From contig JAQGHB010000005.1 of NCBI GenBank assembly GCA_028289045.1, positions 1 to 32,438 on the forward strand: a DNA stretch of 32,438 nt. Direction: 5' to 3'. Positions within the stretch are counted from its first letter, which is position 1. Each line of letters starts with the position of its first letter. A model generated the notes under the pieces. That model was not told the origin of the DNA, searched no databases, and worked only from the letters and a program-made list of their open reading frames with translations. Made by a program: the position numbers and the translations under genes. Of this stretch, positions 8,086 to 14,691 are shown one piece after another. The DNA comes from Candidatus Saccharimonadota bacterium. GTDB taxonomy: Bacteria; Patescibacteriota; Saccharimonadia; Saccharimonadales; UBA4665.

Positions 8086-8110
8086 AAAGACTTCTGAAGA
8101 AGTCTTTTTT
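8086..8110 (+). terminator. Intrinsic terminator of tRNA-Gln
   Basis: AAAGACTTC (8086-8094) and GAAGTCTTT (8099-8107) form a perfect 9-bp stem around a TGAA loop, followed by a T run to 8110. It lies 15 nt after the tRNA. Confidence 0.9.
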
Positions 8111-8119
8111 GTTCTCGTG

Positions 8120-8125
8120 TATGCT
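8120..8125 (+). promoter_or_regulatory. -10 box for a leaderless mRNA
   Basis: TATGCT ends 6 nt before ATG 8132. It directly follows the tRNA terminator, so the next gene is transcribed separately. Confidence 0.45.
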
Positions 8126-8131
8126 TGGAAC

Positions 8132-8443
8132 ATGGCACTTTTACTTTTGATTATCATATTAGTACCTATCATACTTGCCTTACGAGAAGCAGTTAGGCAG
8201 CCACGCAAAAGAAAACTGGCCGCAGTACTGATCGGAATACTCGTTGTCGGAGCCGCTGACTTTGCCTTGCATGTGTATTATTTGGCGCGGAGAGATTGTG
8301 GCGCTACATATAATTCTGATACTGGATGCTTAGATGCATTGCCTAGCTGGCTGGCATTAATAGGTTTTATAGCCCTATTAGTAGCCATTATGTTAAGTAT
8401 CGTTATTATTTTTATGCCCCCACGCAATCGTAATACCAACTAA
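8132..8443 (+). CDS. Small membrane protein, unknown function
   Basis: I do not recognise this family. From ATG 8132 it has 103 residues with three hydrophobic segments: MALLLLIIILVPIILAL, a second around AAVLIGILVVGAADFAL, and a third around WLALIGFIALLVAIMLSIVI. The loop between the second and third carries two cysteines (RRDCGATYNSDTGCLDALPS) that could form a disulfide outside the cell. A GTG at 8117 would extend it by five residues, but it overlaps the -10 box. The tail is short and basic (PPRNRNTN). Confidence 0.65.
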   Translation: MALLLLIIILVPIILALREAVRQPRKRKLAAVLIGILVVGAADFALHVYYLARRDCGATYNSDTGCLDALPSWLALIGFIALLVAIMLSIVIIFMPPRNRNTN

Positions 8444-8501
8444 GCTAGTTTTGGGCTACGCTAAAAGTTCGAAGTACGTACACTAGCCCCAGCCAGCATT
8501 T

Positions 8502-8846
8502 TCACATCTGTTGATTTTGCGATGATTGCCGAAGACCCAGCACATTACCATTCGCATCTTTGACCTGAGCAATGAGCAAGCCTCCGCCAACGTCCTTGAT
8601 GTCCTGATGCGTCGTCGCACCAGCGTCTAGTAAAGTTTGTAGGTCACTTTTGATATCAGCAACATCTGTATAGCTGATGACTGCTTGGCCATTAGGGTCT
8701 AGGCCAACTTCGAGGTCACCCAGCTTATAGCCGACGTAGTATGGTCCATCGGCGTAAGGCTCAACCCCTAAATATTTGCCATACAAAGTTTTTGCCGCGT
8801 CCAGATCGCTAACAGGATACACGATAAGTTTGATGTTCTGAGCCAT
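8502..8846 (-). CDS. VOC family (glyoxalase/dioxygenase-like) protein
   Basis: This 114-residue protein matches the vicinal-oxygen-chelate superfamily, which includes glyoxalase I, antibiotic-binding proteins and ring-cleaving dioxygenases. It begins KLIVYPVSDLDAAKTLYGKYLGVEP, a typical first beta-alpha-beta unit, and ends with LLIAQVKDANGNVLGLRQ, the typical last strand pair. A single chain of this size would dimerise to form the active site. The classical His/Glu metal ligands are not obvious, so it may bind a ligand rather than catalyse. The Shine-Dalgarno AGGAGG (8853-8858) lies 6 nt from the ATG, one of the strongest in the window. Confidence 0.88.
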   Translation of the reverse strand: MAQNIKLIVYPVSDLDAAKTLYGKYLGVEPYADGPYYVGYKLGDLEVGLDPNGQAVISYTDVADIKSDLQTLLDAGATTHQDIKDVGGGLLIAQVKDANGNVLGLRQSSQNQQM

Positions 8847-9137
8847 GAAGAGCCTCCTATTGAAAGTGTTCTAGTTGTCTATAAAGCCACGTTACTTGAT
8901 ATTCAGGTACGCGTCAATTATATGTAGATTAAGCTAGTTCTATCCTCATTGCTGCTAGGTGGGTTATACCTGCTTAGCGCCTTCTTCTCAAATCCTTATT
9001 ATTAATAAAGTTGCGAAGTCCGCTAGTAATAAGCGCACTATATCAAGTGACAGGATTAACACGATGCTGATTTGCAAGATATGTTACTGCCTTTGCAATA
9101 CTCCGTAGCTTAGACTGTTAATAAACAGGAGGGCTAC
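8847..9137. other. Divergent intergenic region
   Basis: These 291 bases separate two divergent genes with strong ribosome binding sites. I see a possible -10 (TTTATAGA region on the reverse strand) for the VOC gene and TAGACT at 9110-9115 for the forward operon. A short AT-rich palindrome TTATTAATAA lies at 8999-9008. No ORF of credible length or clear RNA is present. Confidence 0.5.
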
Positions 9138-9497
9138 ATGGGTACGCCAAAGCTGAGCCGAACGGCATATAATTACGCCAAGAAGCTGATTGATGATGGC
9201 CTGTACATAGCTGACGAGAGGGATGACTGGAGCGAGCATCAGCCAACGTCCAAGCAAGAAAACCAATTCATTGCAGAAAATAGCATTGCAGCTTACGGCC
9301 GCTGGCACTTGGGTGTAGACAGCAGCCAGCCTCGGGACAACAAGCGGCGTTACAAGTTTCCCTATGGTGATTTTGAAAAAGTGCACCGCTGCGGTGTTAT
9401 GGCGGCCGAGGTTAGAGCCGGTCAGTATAAATATGCTGACATCGAGGGGGCTGCGGCACATCTGCACGGTATGATTGATTCTGGAAGGGAGGAATGA
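9138..9497 (+). CDS. Conserved hypothetical protein
   Basis: This is a 119-residue soluble protein. The segment FPYGDFEKVHRCGVMAAEVR followed by AGQYKYADIEGAAAHLHGMI looks like a short hypothetical protein I recall from several bacterial phyla, but I know no function for it. The N-terminal part has DERDDWSEHQP. A single cysteine and several His and Asp residues cluster around KVHRCG. The Shine-Dalgarno AGGAGG (9127-9132) lies 5 nt from the ATG. It is the first gene of a likely three-gene operon with the DUF2795-like gene 3 nt later and the ABM-domain gene beyond that. Confidence 0.75.
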   Translation: MGTPKLSRTAYNYAKKLIDDGLYIADERDDWSEHQPTSKQENQFIAENSIAAYGRWHLGVDSSQPRDNKRRYKFPYGDFEKVHRCGVMAAEVRAGQYKYADIEGAAAHLHGMIDSGREE

Positions 9498-9500
9498 GCA

Positions 9501-9791
9501 ATGGCTGACGAGCAAACTGACCCGCTTATACCAGACGAAGATGTGGTTGATGACCGCAACACCATTGAAGGGCAGCTGATCGGCCATAGTCCGCACCCGC
9601 GTTTGTCGAATCATATAATGTTGCAAATCCAAAAATATTTAGATGGCCTGAATTATCCAGCCACGAAATACGAGGTTCAGCATTATGCCGCTAGCAGGGG
9701 AGCTGGCAAACAGATCATAGCTGCCTTGGACCGCTTGCAGGGCTCTTCGTATCAGAACTACAACGCTATCAGCAACGAATTAAGCAAATAG
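9501..9791 (+). CDS. DUF2795-like small protein
   Basis: The last 55 of 96 residues (IQKYLDGLNYPATKYEVQHY through LQGSSYQNYNAISNEL) resemble DUF2795, a short helical domain with the pattern LxGxxFPAxxxELxxxAxxxGAxxxxxxxLxxLPxxxYxS. The N-terminal 40 residues are acidic and probably disordered. It starts 3 nt after the previous stop, with GGGAGGAA, lying inside that gene's end, as ribosome binding site. A second DUF2795-like gene lies at 10409-10642. The function of the domain is unknown; it often appears in stress-related or accessory clusters. Confidence 0.75.
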   Translation: MADEQTDPLIPDEDVVDDRNTIEGQLIGHSPHPRLSNHIMLQIQKYLDGLNYPATKYEVQHYAASRGAGKQIIAALDRLQGSSYQNYNAISNELSK

Positions 9792-9810
9792 TATTAAGTA
9801 GAGAGTGATT

Positions 9811-10377
9811 ATGCCACAATCAAATAAATTTTCCAGTGAACCAGTTACTACTGTGCTCAGTTGGACAGTAAAGCATGGTAAAGAGCAGCTATTTGAACAT
9901 GTGATGCACGACATCCATAAAGTTGCGCGTACCTTTCCTGGGCATATGGGAGTCACCACGTTACAATCTCCTACGCACAAGGACAGCTTCCAAACTATCT
10001 TACGTTTTGATAATACGAAGCATCTCGAAACCTGGTTGAGCTCACCTATACGTCAAAAGATGATGAAGCCCTTGGAAGAAATTGCCCATATCGATACATC
10101 CGTTAAGGCCACCGGGCTAGAAACCTGGTTTGAGGTTCCTGGCCAGCTAGTCACGCCACCGCCAAAGTGGAAAATGGTAGTAGCCACCTTTATTGCGATT
10201 TACCCAGTAAGCCTGCTCTTCACATTGTTCTTGGCTCCGCACATTGCAACCTGGCATGCCGCAGTCAGAGCATTATTTTTACCAGTTATCGCGCCGATTA
10301 TTTTGACGTACCTGTTTATGCCGTTTTTGACTCAGCGACTTTTAAAACACTGGCTATACAAGAACGACCCGTCTTAA
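9811..10377 (+). CDS. ABM-domain protein with C-terminal membrane anchor
   Basis: The N-terminal about 100 residues (PVTTVLSWTVKHGKEQLFEH, then HKVARTFPGHMGVTTLQSP) look like an antibiotic biosynthesis monooxygenase (ABM) dimeric ferredoxin-like domain, a fold used by cofactor-free oxygenases and haem-degrading enzymes. The C-terminus has two hydrophobic segments (about 120-140 and 150-172) and a basic tail. This ABM plus two-helix layout is known from annotated bacterial proteins. Either GTG 9805 or ATG 9811 could start it; I chose ATG because GAGAG lies closely upstream. Catalysis is not established. Confidence 0.8.
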   Translation: MPQSNKFSSEPVTTVLSWTVKHGKEQLFEHVMHDIHKVARTFPGHMGVTTLQSPTHKDSFQTILRFDNTKHLETWLSSPIRQKMMKPLEEIAHIDTSVKATGLETWFEVPGQLVTPPPKWKMVVATFIAIYPVSLLFTLFLAPHIATWHAAVRALFLPVIAPIILTYLFMPFLTQRLLKHWLYKNDPS

Positions 10378-10408
10378 ATTCATATACTGGGAAAATTATA
10401 GAGTGTCT

Positions 10409-10642
10409 CTAGCTACGGTCTTTGCCGCCACTGCGATTGTTGATCGCGTTATTGACATCACTCTGCGAGGCGTATTCTTCGTCGGGTAACTCTTGAAATA
10501 AAACAATAATTGCCTGGTCTGCATCAGCATCTTGGGCTGCTACCACAAGCTCATCACGGGTAGCCGGAAAATCTACCTCAATTAAAACTGCATCAACATC
10601 AGCCTGGTCCACGTCGTCGTTATCTTCATCGTTATTAGCCAT
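10409..10642 (-). CDS. DUF2795-like small acidic protein
   Basis: This 77-residue protein has an extremely acidic start (MANNDEDNDDVDQADVDAVL) followed by a DUF2795-like core: EVDFPATRDELVVAAQDADA and LFQELPDEEYASQSDVNNAI. The second half matches the family more closely than its neighbour at 9501-9791. The reverse strand carries AAAGGAGAGG just before the ATG, a good Shine-Dalgarno. It is convergent with the ABM gene, 31 nt away, and divergent from the small membrane protein at 10809. Confidence 0.8.
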   Translation of the reverse strand: MANNDEDNDDVDQADVDAVLIEVDFPATRDELVVAAQDADADQAIIVLFQELPDEEYASQSDVNNAINNRSGGKDRS

Positions 10643-10808
10643 AATCCTCTCCTTTCTTACTTAATCTATGTACTTAATCACGATAGGGTATATTCAGCGA
10701 TACATTATTTCACAGGGGTATAACCGCTGTGGCATAATCGATTGTTTTTTCGGATCATACTCTCGCATAATGAAGCTGTCACTAAATATTTAACGAGAAA
10801 GGTGGCCC

Positions 10809-10979
10809 ATGCGTTCTCCACTCGGCGGCATCATATACGTCATAATCGGTGTAATCGTAGCAAGCAATCGAGGTTACTTCGTGGATATCGCAACAATCCC
10901 GCATTTGCTTTCAGCTGTGCTTGCCATCGCTCTGTGGCCGCTTCTCCTTTTGGGGGTTAACCTACACTTGGCCTTCTAG
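10809..10979 (+). CDS. 56-residue small membrane protein
   Basis: The ATG at 10809 opens 56 codons to TAG at 10977-10979. The protein begins MRSPLGGIIYVIIGVIVASN and ends LWPLLLLGVNLHLAF, giving two membrane segments (about 7-19 and 32-52) joined by RGYFVDIATIPH. The pattern of a GxIxxxIGxxVA first helix and a LWPLxLLGxxLH second helix resembles small conserved membrane proteins I recall from Gram-positive and Saccharibacterial genomes, without a known role. GAAAGGTGG lies 4 nt before the start. A possible -10 CATAAT is near 10765. Its end overlaps the convergent PH-domain gene by 18 bp. Confidence 0.7.
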   Translation: MRSPLGGIIYVIIGVIVASNRGYFVDIATIPHLLSAVLAIALWPLLLLGVNLHLAF

Positions 10980-11444
10980 TAGCTGAACGTAACGGTGCGG
11001 ATTTGGGATATATGGCAATTTGACTCCTTGTTGAAAAAACATGCTATAGAACGAAATTGTGCCGTAATCTAAAAGCTTACCGAGGAATGATTGCTCTACT
11101 TCTAGGCTCTTAATGTCCTCGACTTTGTAGACACGCTGGCGTATGTGAAAAATGCCGGTCTCTATGATGGCCTCGCCTCGCCTAAAGATGTAGCGAGTAT
11201 GGGCCCACTTAATGACTAGTCCAGCTATTATAATGGCGTCGGCTGCCTGGATAATAATCGTTGTGATGCCCAGCGCCAGCAAAAGAAGGCTATTGTCGGC
11301 TATGGCATCGATGTTTGCCACCAAAATGGCATTCGCGACCAAGTTAGCCAGGCCCAGGGACAGCTGCACGAAAACAATACGCATACCCAGCGCAAACGTG
11401 CTTTCGTGCACCGGTTCAATATACTCGTCTTTTGCCTGTGCCAT
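10962..11444 (-). CDS. Bacterial PH-domain membrane protein (YdbS-like)
   Basis: This 160-residue protein has a short cytosolic start, two membrane segments (about 21-44 and 53-79) and then a bacterial PH domain (bPH2, about 80-155). The domain shows the family pattern in THRYIFRRGEAIIETG-like order (RYIFRRGEAIIETGIFHIRQ), RVYKVEDIKSLEV and LLDYGTISFYS. Such proteins (YdbS/YdbT group) are membrane-bound; their ligands are not settled. The ribosome binding site GGAGGTG is directly upstream of the ATG. Its promoter region contains AATTCTTACA (11487-11496, reverse), a half site of the palindrome at 11906. Confidence 0.88.
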   Translation of the reverse strand: MAQAKDEYIEPVHESTFALGMRIVFVQLSLGLANLVANAILVANIDAIADNSLLLLALGITTIIIQAADAIIIAGLVIKWAHTRYIFRRGEAIIETGIFHIRQRVYKVEDIKSLEVEQSFLGKLLDYGTISFYSMFFQQGVKLPYIPNPHRYVQLLEGQV

Positions 11445-11652
11445 GGCACCTCCACCCCAATAGTAGTGCTGGCTAGACTAATATAATGTAAGAATTGCTA
11501 TAGATCCGTTTGGTCGCACAGCTCGATGCGTTGTTTTCTGCCATGATACAAATATAAAAAAAGTGGTCGATGATGGCAAAAGTGCGACTGGGCATGGCAA
11601 TCGTCAATCGACGGCTTTAGTGCCGAATGAACATTTGTCAACCATAATTGTT
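11445..11652. other. Intergenic region with inverted repeats
   Basis: This gap holds the promoter side of the PH-domain gene and about 130 further bases without a credible ORF. GTCGAT (11566-11571) and ATCGAC (11607-11612) can pair, and CGGC/GCCG flanks a TTTAGT loop shortly after. It could be a structured RNA or simple spacer; nothing decides between them. Confidence 0.3.
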
Positions 11653-11874
11653 TTACTTATTTTTAGCCTTTGCCACGATTTGTTTGATTTGACTCCGCGC
11701 ATTCTCCACATGCTTTTGGGCCCAGTCGAACTCCTGAGATAGAACCAGCAAGCCAAGAAACATAACGACAAGGCCTGGGCCAGGCAGGGGGATAAGTATG
11801 ATGCCGAGCACGACCAGAGGGAAGCCGATCAGCGCAGCTATAAACTTACGAATGGTCTTGGTGGTGCGGCTCAT
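11653..11874 (-). CDS. PGPGW-like small transmembrane protein
   Basis: The ATG at 11874 gives 73 residues. The core GFPLVVLGIILIPLPGPGLV followed by VMFLGLLVLSQEFDWA matches the putative transmembrane PGPGW family: a re-entrant Pro-Gly-Pro-Gly hairpin between two hydrophobic stretches. Here Leu follows PGPG in place of Trp. The tail (about 51-73) is amphipathic and basic. An upstream in-frame start at 11997 would add 41 residues running through a palindrome and terminator, and is rejected. CATACT ends 6 nt before the ATG, so the mRNA is probably leaderless. The function is unknown. Confidence 0.85.
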   Translation of the reverse strand: MSRTTKTIRKFIAALIGFPLVVLGIILIPLPGPGLVVMFLGLLVLSQEFDWAQKHVENARSQIKQIVAKAKNK

Positions 11875-11880
11875 GACTTT

Positions 11881-11886
11881 AGTATG
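11881..11886 (-). promoter_or_regulatory. -10 box for a leaderless mRNA
   Basis: The reverse strand reads CATACT, six bases before ATG 11874. The -35 region falls beside the palindrome at 11906-11923. Confidence 0.5.
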
Positions 11887-11905
11887 GTGCAGTCTTACGT
11901 GAAGT

Positions 11906-11923
11906 GTGTAAGAATTCTTACAC
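11906..11923. promoter_or_regulatory. 18-bp perfect palindrome, probable operator
   Basis: GTGTAAGAATTCTTACAC is a perfect 18-bp palindrome. A further CTTAC at 11894-11898 faces the GTAAG of its left arm, giving three GTAAG/CTTAC half sites in 28 bases. It lies where the -35 of the reverse PGPGW-like gene and of a possible forward RNA would be. Confidence 0.6.
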
Positions 11924-11955
11924 CGCTTATGCTTTTTGGGGTGTAAATTAATTGT

Positions 11956-12015
11956 AGTGCTGACCTGCGAACAAGATTTGCGAGCACTCCAAAACACCCC
12001 CTACGGGGTGTTTTT
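11956..12015 (+). ncRNA. Possible small RNA ending in the terminator
   Basis: AGTGCT (11956-11961) pairs with AGCACT (11983-11988), and inside them GCGAA pairs with TTTGC around a CAAGA loop. Two bases later the intrinsic terminator begins. A -10-like TAAATT (11944-11949) would start the transcript exactly at 11956. No ORF fits. It is a structural prediction by eye only. Confidence 0.35.
11991..12015 (+). terminator. Intrinsic terminator
   Basis: AAAACACCCC and GGGGTGTTTT form a perfect 10-bp stem around CTAC, followed by T residues to 12015. The A run on the other side means it could also work in reverse. No protein gene precedes it on the forward strand. Confidence 0.85.
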
Positions 12016-12043
12016 AATTGTATACAAGATACAGCTTTGCGGT

Positions 12044-12049
12044 TATACT
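12044..12049 (+). promoter_or_regulatory. -10 box of the ABC exporter operon
   Basis: TATACT lies 12 nt before ATG 12062; TATACA at 12021-12026 is a weak -35 with a 17-nt spacer. The leader would be about 5 nt. Confidence 0.5.
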
Positions 12050-12061
12050 GATGTGTAATAC

Positions 12062-12871
12062 ATGTCTGAGTCAATTATTTCCGCTCAAAACGTCACCAAA
12101 AAATTTGGTGACAACACTGCCGTCGACGGCATCTCTTTTGAAGTCAAAAAAGGCGAGATATTCGCATTTCTGGGTCCTAACGGTGCGGGCAAAAGCACCA
12201 CCATCAAGATGATGACAACCATGCTGCGGCCGACAGACGGCGTTCTGAAGCTGGCTGGTCATGACGTGACCACCGAGCGGGATCACGCCCGCAAGGCTTT
12301 TGGGATTGTTTTTCAAGACCCTAGCCTCGATGAAGAATTATCTGCTTACGAAAATATGGACCTGCACGCCACACTCTATAGCGTTCCCAAGAAAGAGCGA
12401 TCGGCTCGCATTCAAGAGCTGCTGGAGCTGGTTGAACTCTGGGGTCGCAAGGATTCTATGATTAAGACCTTTTCAGGCGGTATGCGCCGGCGCCTGGAAA
12501 TCGCCCGCGGCCTGTTACATGAACCCCGAATTCTCTTTCTGGACGAGCCAACACTCGGGCTCGACACCCAAACTCGTAACCTAATGTGGAACTACGTTAA
12601 AAAACTCAGCCAGGAAAAGGGCATGACGATATTCTTTACCACTCACTATCTGGACGAAGCCGAAGATGTGGCCGAACGCATCGCTATTATCGACCACGGC
12701 AGCATTGTGGCCCGCGGCACCACGGCCGAGCTCACCAAGCAAACCGGTACCAAAACACTCGAAGAAGCATACTTGAAGCTGACGGGCTCCACGATTCGTG
12801 ACGATTCTGACGTTGGCAACAACGATGGCCTAAACGCGCGCCTAGCTCGCCGAAACACTAATTTGAGGTAA
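12062..12871 (+). CDS. ABC transporter ATP-binding protein (DrrA-like)
   Basis: This is the nucleotide-binding subunit of an ABC-2 type exporter, 269 residues. It has Walker A GPNGAGKST (38-46), the Q-loop in VFQDPSLDEELS, the signature FSGGMRRR (137-144), Walker B ILFLDEP (157-163) with the D-loop LGLD, and the switch histidine in TTHYLDEAED. The TTHYLDEAE form and the C-terminal extension after KTLEEAYLKLTG are typical of the DrrA/NodI group, which export drugs, lipids or polysaccharides. The permease starts 6 nt after its stop. The substrate is unknown. Confidence 0.96.
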   Translation: MSESIISAQNVTKKFGDNTAVDGISFEVKKGEIFAFLGPNGAGKSTTIKMMTTMLRPTDGVLKLAGHDVTTERDHARKAFGIVFQDPSLDEELSAYENMDLHATLYSVPKKERSARIQELLELVELWGRKDSMIKTFSGGMRRRLEIARGLLHEPRILFLDEPTLGLDTQTRNLMWNYVKKLSQEKGMTIFFTTHYLDEAEDVAERIAIIDHGSIVARGTTAELTKQTGTKTLEEAYLKLTGSTIRDDSDVGNNDGLNARLARRNTNLR

Positions 12872-12877
12872 TCCAGT

Positions 12878-13630
12878 ATGCCATTTGATATCATTTACAC
12901 ATTATGGCTCCGACAAGTTCGCCGCTATACACGCAGCGGTTCGCGTGTTATTGGCACACTTGGGCAGCCAGTACTCCTGCTACTCGCATTAGGTTATGGT
13001 ATCGGCGCTATTTACCGCAAAGCCGGTGAAGGCGATTACCTGCAGTTCTTGGTGCCCGGCATCATTACGCAGACCGTGCTGCTGTCATCAGTATTTTGGG
13101 GCATTATTATTTTACAGGATAAGCGCTTCGGATTTTTGTCCGAACTGCTGGTCGCACCCGTAAAGCGTGTCTGGATACTGCTCGGTAGCACGCTTGGCGG
13201 AGCTACAATCTCAATTATTCAGGGCATGCTGGTGTTTATTATTGCGTTGCTATTTGGTTTTCGGCCAGATGATTGGCTGCTCGTCGGACCGGCCTTCCTG
13301 GTCCTGGTACTCATGAGCCTGGCACTTACCAGTTTCGGCGCTGGTATTGCCTCACTGGTCGATGACTTCCAAGGCTTCCAGAGCATAAACAACTTGCTCG
13401 TTATGCCGTTGTTCTTCCTATCGAGCGCGCTGTATCCGCTCACGAGTGTGCCTATTGGTCTCAAAATCATCAGTACCCTCAATCCGGTTAGCTACATGGT
13501 TGACGCACTGCGCTTCCTGCTAGCCAACCAGTCACACTTCGGCTTTGGCAAAGATCTGATCGTGATGACTCTGACATTTGCAGTGTGTATGGTGTTCGCG
13601 GTCAATCGCTTCAACCGCATCCAGATGTAG
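12878..13630 (+). CDS. ABC-2 type transporter permease
   Basis: This 250-residue permease pairs with the preceding ATPase. It has about six membrane segments and the family features: an N-terminal helix with SRVIGTLGQPVLLLLALGYG, GIITQTVLLSSVFWGIIIL, and the C-terminal LVMPLFFLSSALYPLTSVP followed by LNPVSYMVDALR, the hallmark of the ABC-2 group. GAGGT lies about 9 nt before the ATG and overlaps the end of the ATPase gene. The stop is separated by one base from the stop of the convergent flippase-like gene. Confidence 0.95.
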   Translation: MPFDIIYTLWLRQVRRYTRSGSRVIGTLGQPVLLLLALGYGIGAIYRKAGEGDYLQFLVPGIITQTVLLSSVFWGIIILQDKRFGFLSELLVAPVKRVWILLGSTLGGATISIIQGMLVFIIALLFGFRPDDWLLVGPAFLVLVLMSLALTSFGAGIASLVDDFQGFQSINNLLVMPLFFLSSALYPLTSVPIGLKIISTLNPVSYMVDALRFLLANQSHFGFGKDLIVMTLTFAVCMVFAVNRFNRIQM

Positions 13631-13631
13631 C

Positions 13632-14576
13632 TTATTGCGCGCTAAAGACGCGTTTTTGTTGAGCGTAGGCAAAAGCTATGGCGCCAACACCGATGGCTAG
13701 CCAGTAGCTAAGCAAGCGATAGAGCAGGGCCGCGGCCAGTGCTTGCGAGCTGGGTACGTGATAGGCGATGAATCCTGCCACGAGGCCGGCTTCGAAACCA
13801 CCCAAACCACCAGGCGTTGGTGTGGCTGTGCCCAAGCCGACACCGAGGGTGAATACCAGCAGCACCATCACAAATGAAGCGCTGCCATGGACAGCCAGCA
13901 GGCAGAAGTACAAGCCCAGGACATTACTTAGCGTCAAACCCATGGACGAGCCAAGCCCGCCTAAGAGGCGCCAAGGCCTTTTGCGAAAATTGAGTAATTG
14001 TTCCGAAAAGCTAATGAGTGTAGCCCTCAAACGACGGCGCCAAGCCGACACCGAAAATGCCAGACCAAGCACGACGGCGACTATCAAGAGTCCGAACCAG
14101 ATAGCTCTATGATTGACACTAAACATATGCACAGGTGGCAGCCGATCATGGTACAGCGACACAATGATAATGACCAGCACGACATGCCCTGCTAGACCCA
14201 AGAAGTTATTAACTGCCACCACGGCGCCAGCTTGGGCAGGCGTATGCTTTTGGCCTCGTAAATACGCGTAGTTAGCACCCAGCGCGCCTATGCCAGCCGG
14301 CAACAGGCGATTGATAAACATGCTGGCGACCTGTACCAGCACCGTGTGCCAGTATCGCAGCTGCCTGAGGCCAATGAGATAATACGTGCCAGCCGCAGCC
14401 AGATAGGTCAAGCCCGTGCATACCGCTGCTGCAATCAGGGCCGTAGCCTGAGCATGGCGGATGAATCCAAGACTCTCATGAAAACTGCCAAACTGTGGCA
14501 CAAGTACGTACAGACCCAGAAGTGCCAGCAAAGGAAACATCAATTGGCGTGGTTTAGGGCTAAACTTGACTGGCAT
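13632..14576 (-). CDS. Flippase-like LPG-synthase TM domain protein
   Basis: This 314-residue polytopic protein belongs to the lysylphosphatidylglycerol-synthase TM / UPF0104 family, seen as a stand-alone membrane domain in many envelope loci. It shows INRLLPAGIGALGANYAYLR followed by AQAGAVVAVNNFLG, and the signature PTPGGLGGFEAGLVAGF near the C-terminus. About eight helices are predicted. No catalytic GNAT-like domain follows, so it is not an LPG synthase itself and may move or bind lipid-linked intermediates. I chose ATG 14576 because GATAAT lies nine bases upstream. ATG 14618 would add 14 residues. A second member is at 25572-26423. Confidence 0.85.
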   Translation of the reverse strand: MPVKFSPKPRQLMFPLLALLGLYVLVPQFGSFHESLGFIRHAQATALIAAAVCTGLTYLAAAGTYYLIGLRQLRYWHTVLVQVASMFINRLLPAGIGALGANYAYLRGQKHTPAQAGAVVAVNNFLGLAGHVVLVIIIVSLYHDRLPPVHMFSVNHRAIWFGLLIVAVVLGLAFSVSAWRRRLRATLISFSEQLLNFRKRPWRLLGGLGSSMGLTLSNVLGLYFCLLAVHGSASFVMVLLVFTLGVGLGTATPTPGGLGGFEAGLVAGFIAYHVPSSQALAAALLYRLLSYWLAIGVGAIAFAYAQQKRVFSAQ

Positions 14577-14585
14577 ACTGTGTTC

Positions 14586-14591
14586 ATTATC
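14586..14591 (-). promoter_or_regulatory. -10 box of the flippase-like gene
   Basis: The reverse strand reads GATAAT, nine bases before ATG 14576, giving a leader of about 3 nt. Confidence 0.4.
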
Positions 14592-14681
14592 GCCGACTGC
14601 ACTTATTCGCACAAGCATGTTAAAATTCTTACGCCGACTATGTGATCTATGTGGTTAACTATTAGGGAGCTGAAGAGTTTA

Positions 14682-14687
14682 TATAAT
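14682..14687 (+). promoter_or_regulatory. -10 box before the signalling unit
   Basis: TATAAT lies only 4 nt before ATG 14692; an overlapping TTATAT (14679-14684) would give 7 nt. Either way the mRNA has almost no leader. Confidence 0.5.
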
Positions 14688-14691
14688 ACAT

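Noticed and set aside
8445-8487. GCTAGT/ACTAGC inverted repeat as a terminator
   Set aside because: The arms are six bases with a 31-base centre and no T run.
9084-9632. 182-residue reverse ORF
   Set aside because: It is antisense to two well-supported small genes with strong ribosome binding sites and has no family features.
11572-11622. 16-codon ORF (MMAKVRLGMAIVNRRL) in the intergenic region
   Set aside because: It is very short, without a clear ribosome binding site or promoter at the usual spacing.
11906-11923. Palindrome as a phage or integrase attachment site
   Set aside because: No integrase, repeat pair or mobile gene is nearby, and its place at two promoters fits an operator better.
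11875-11997. Extension of the PGPGW-like protein to 114 residues
   Set aside because: The added codons cover the -10 box, the palindrome and the terminator stem, and the 73-residue form matches the family size.
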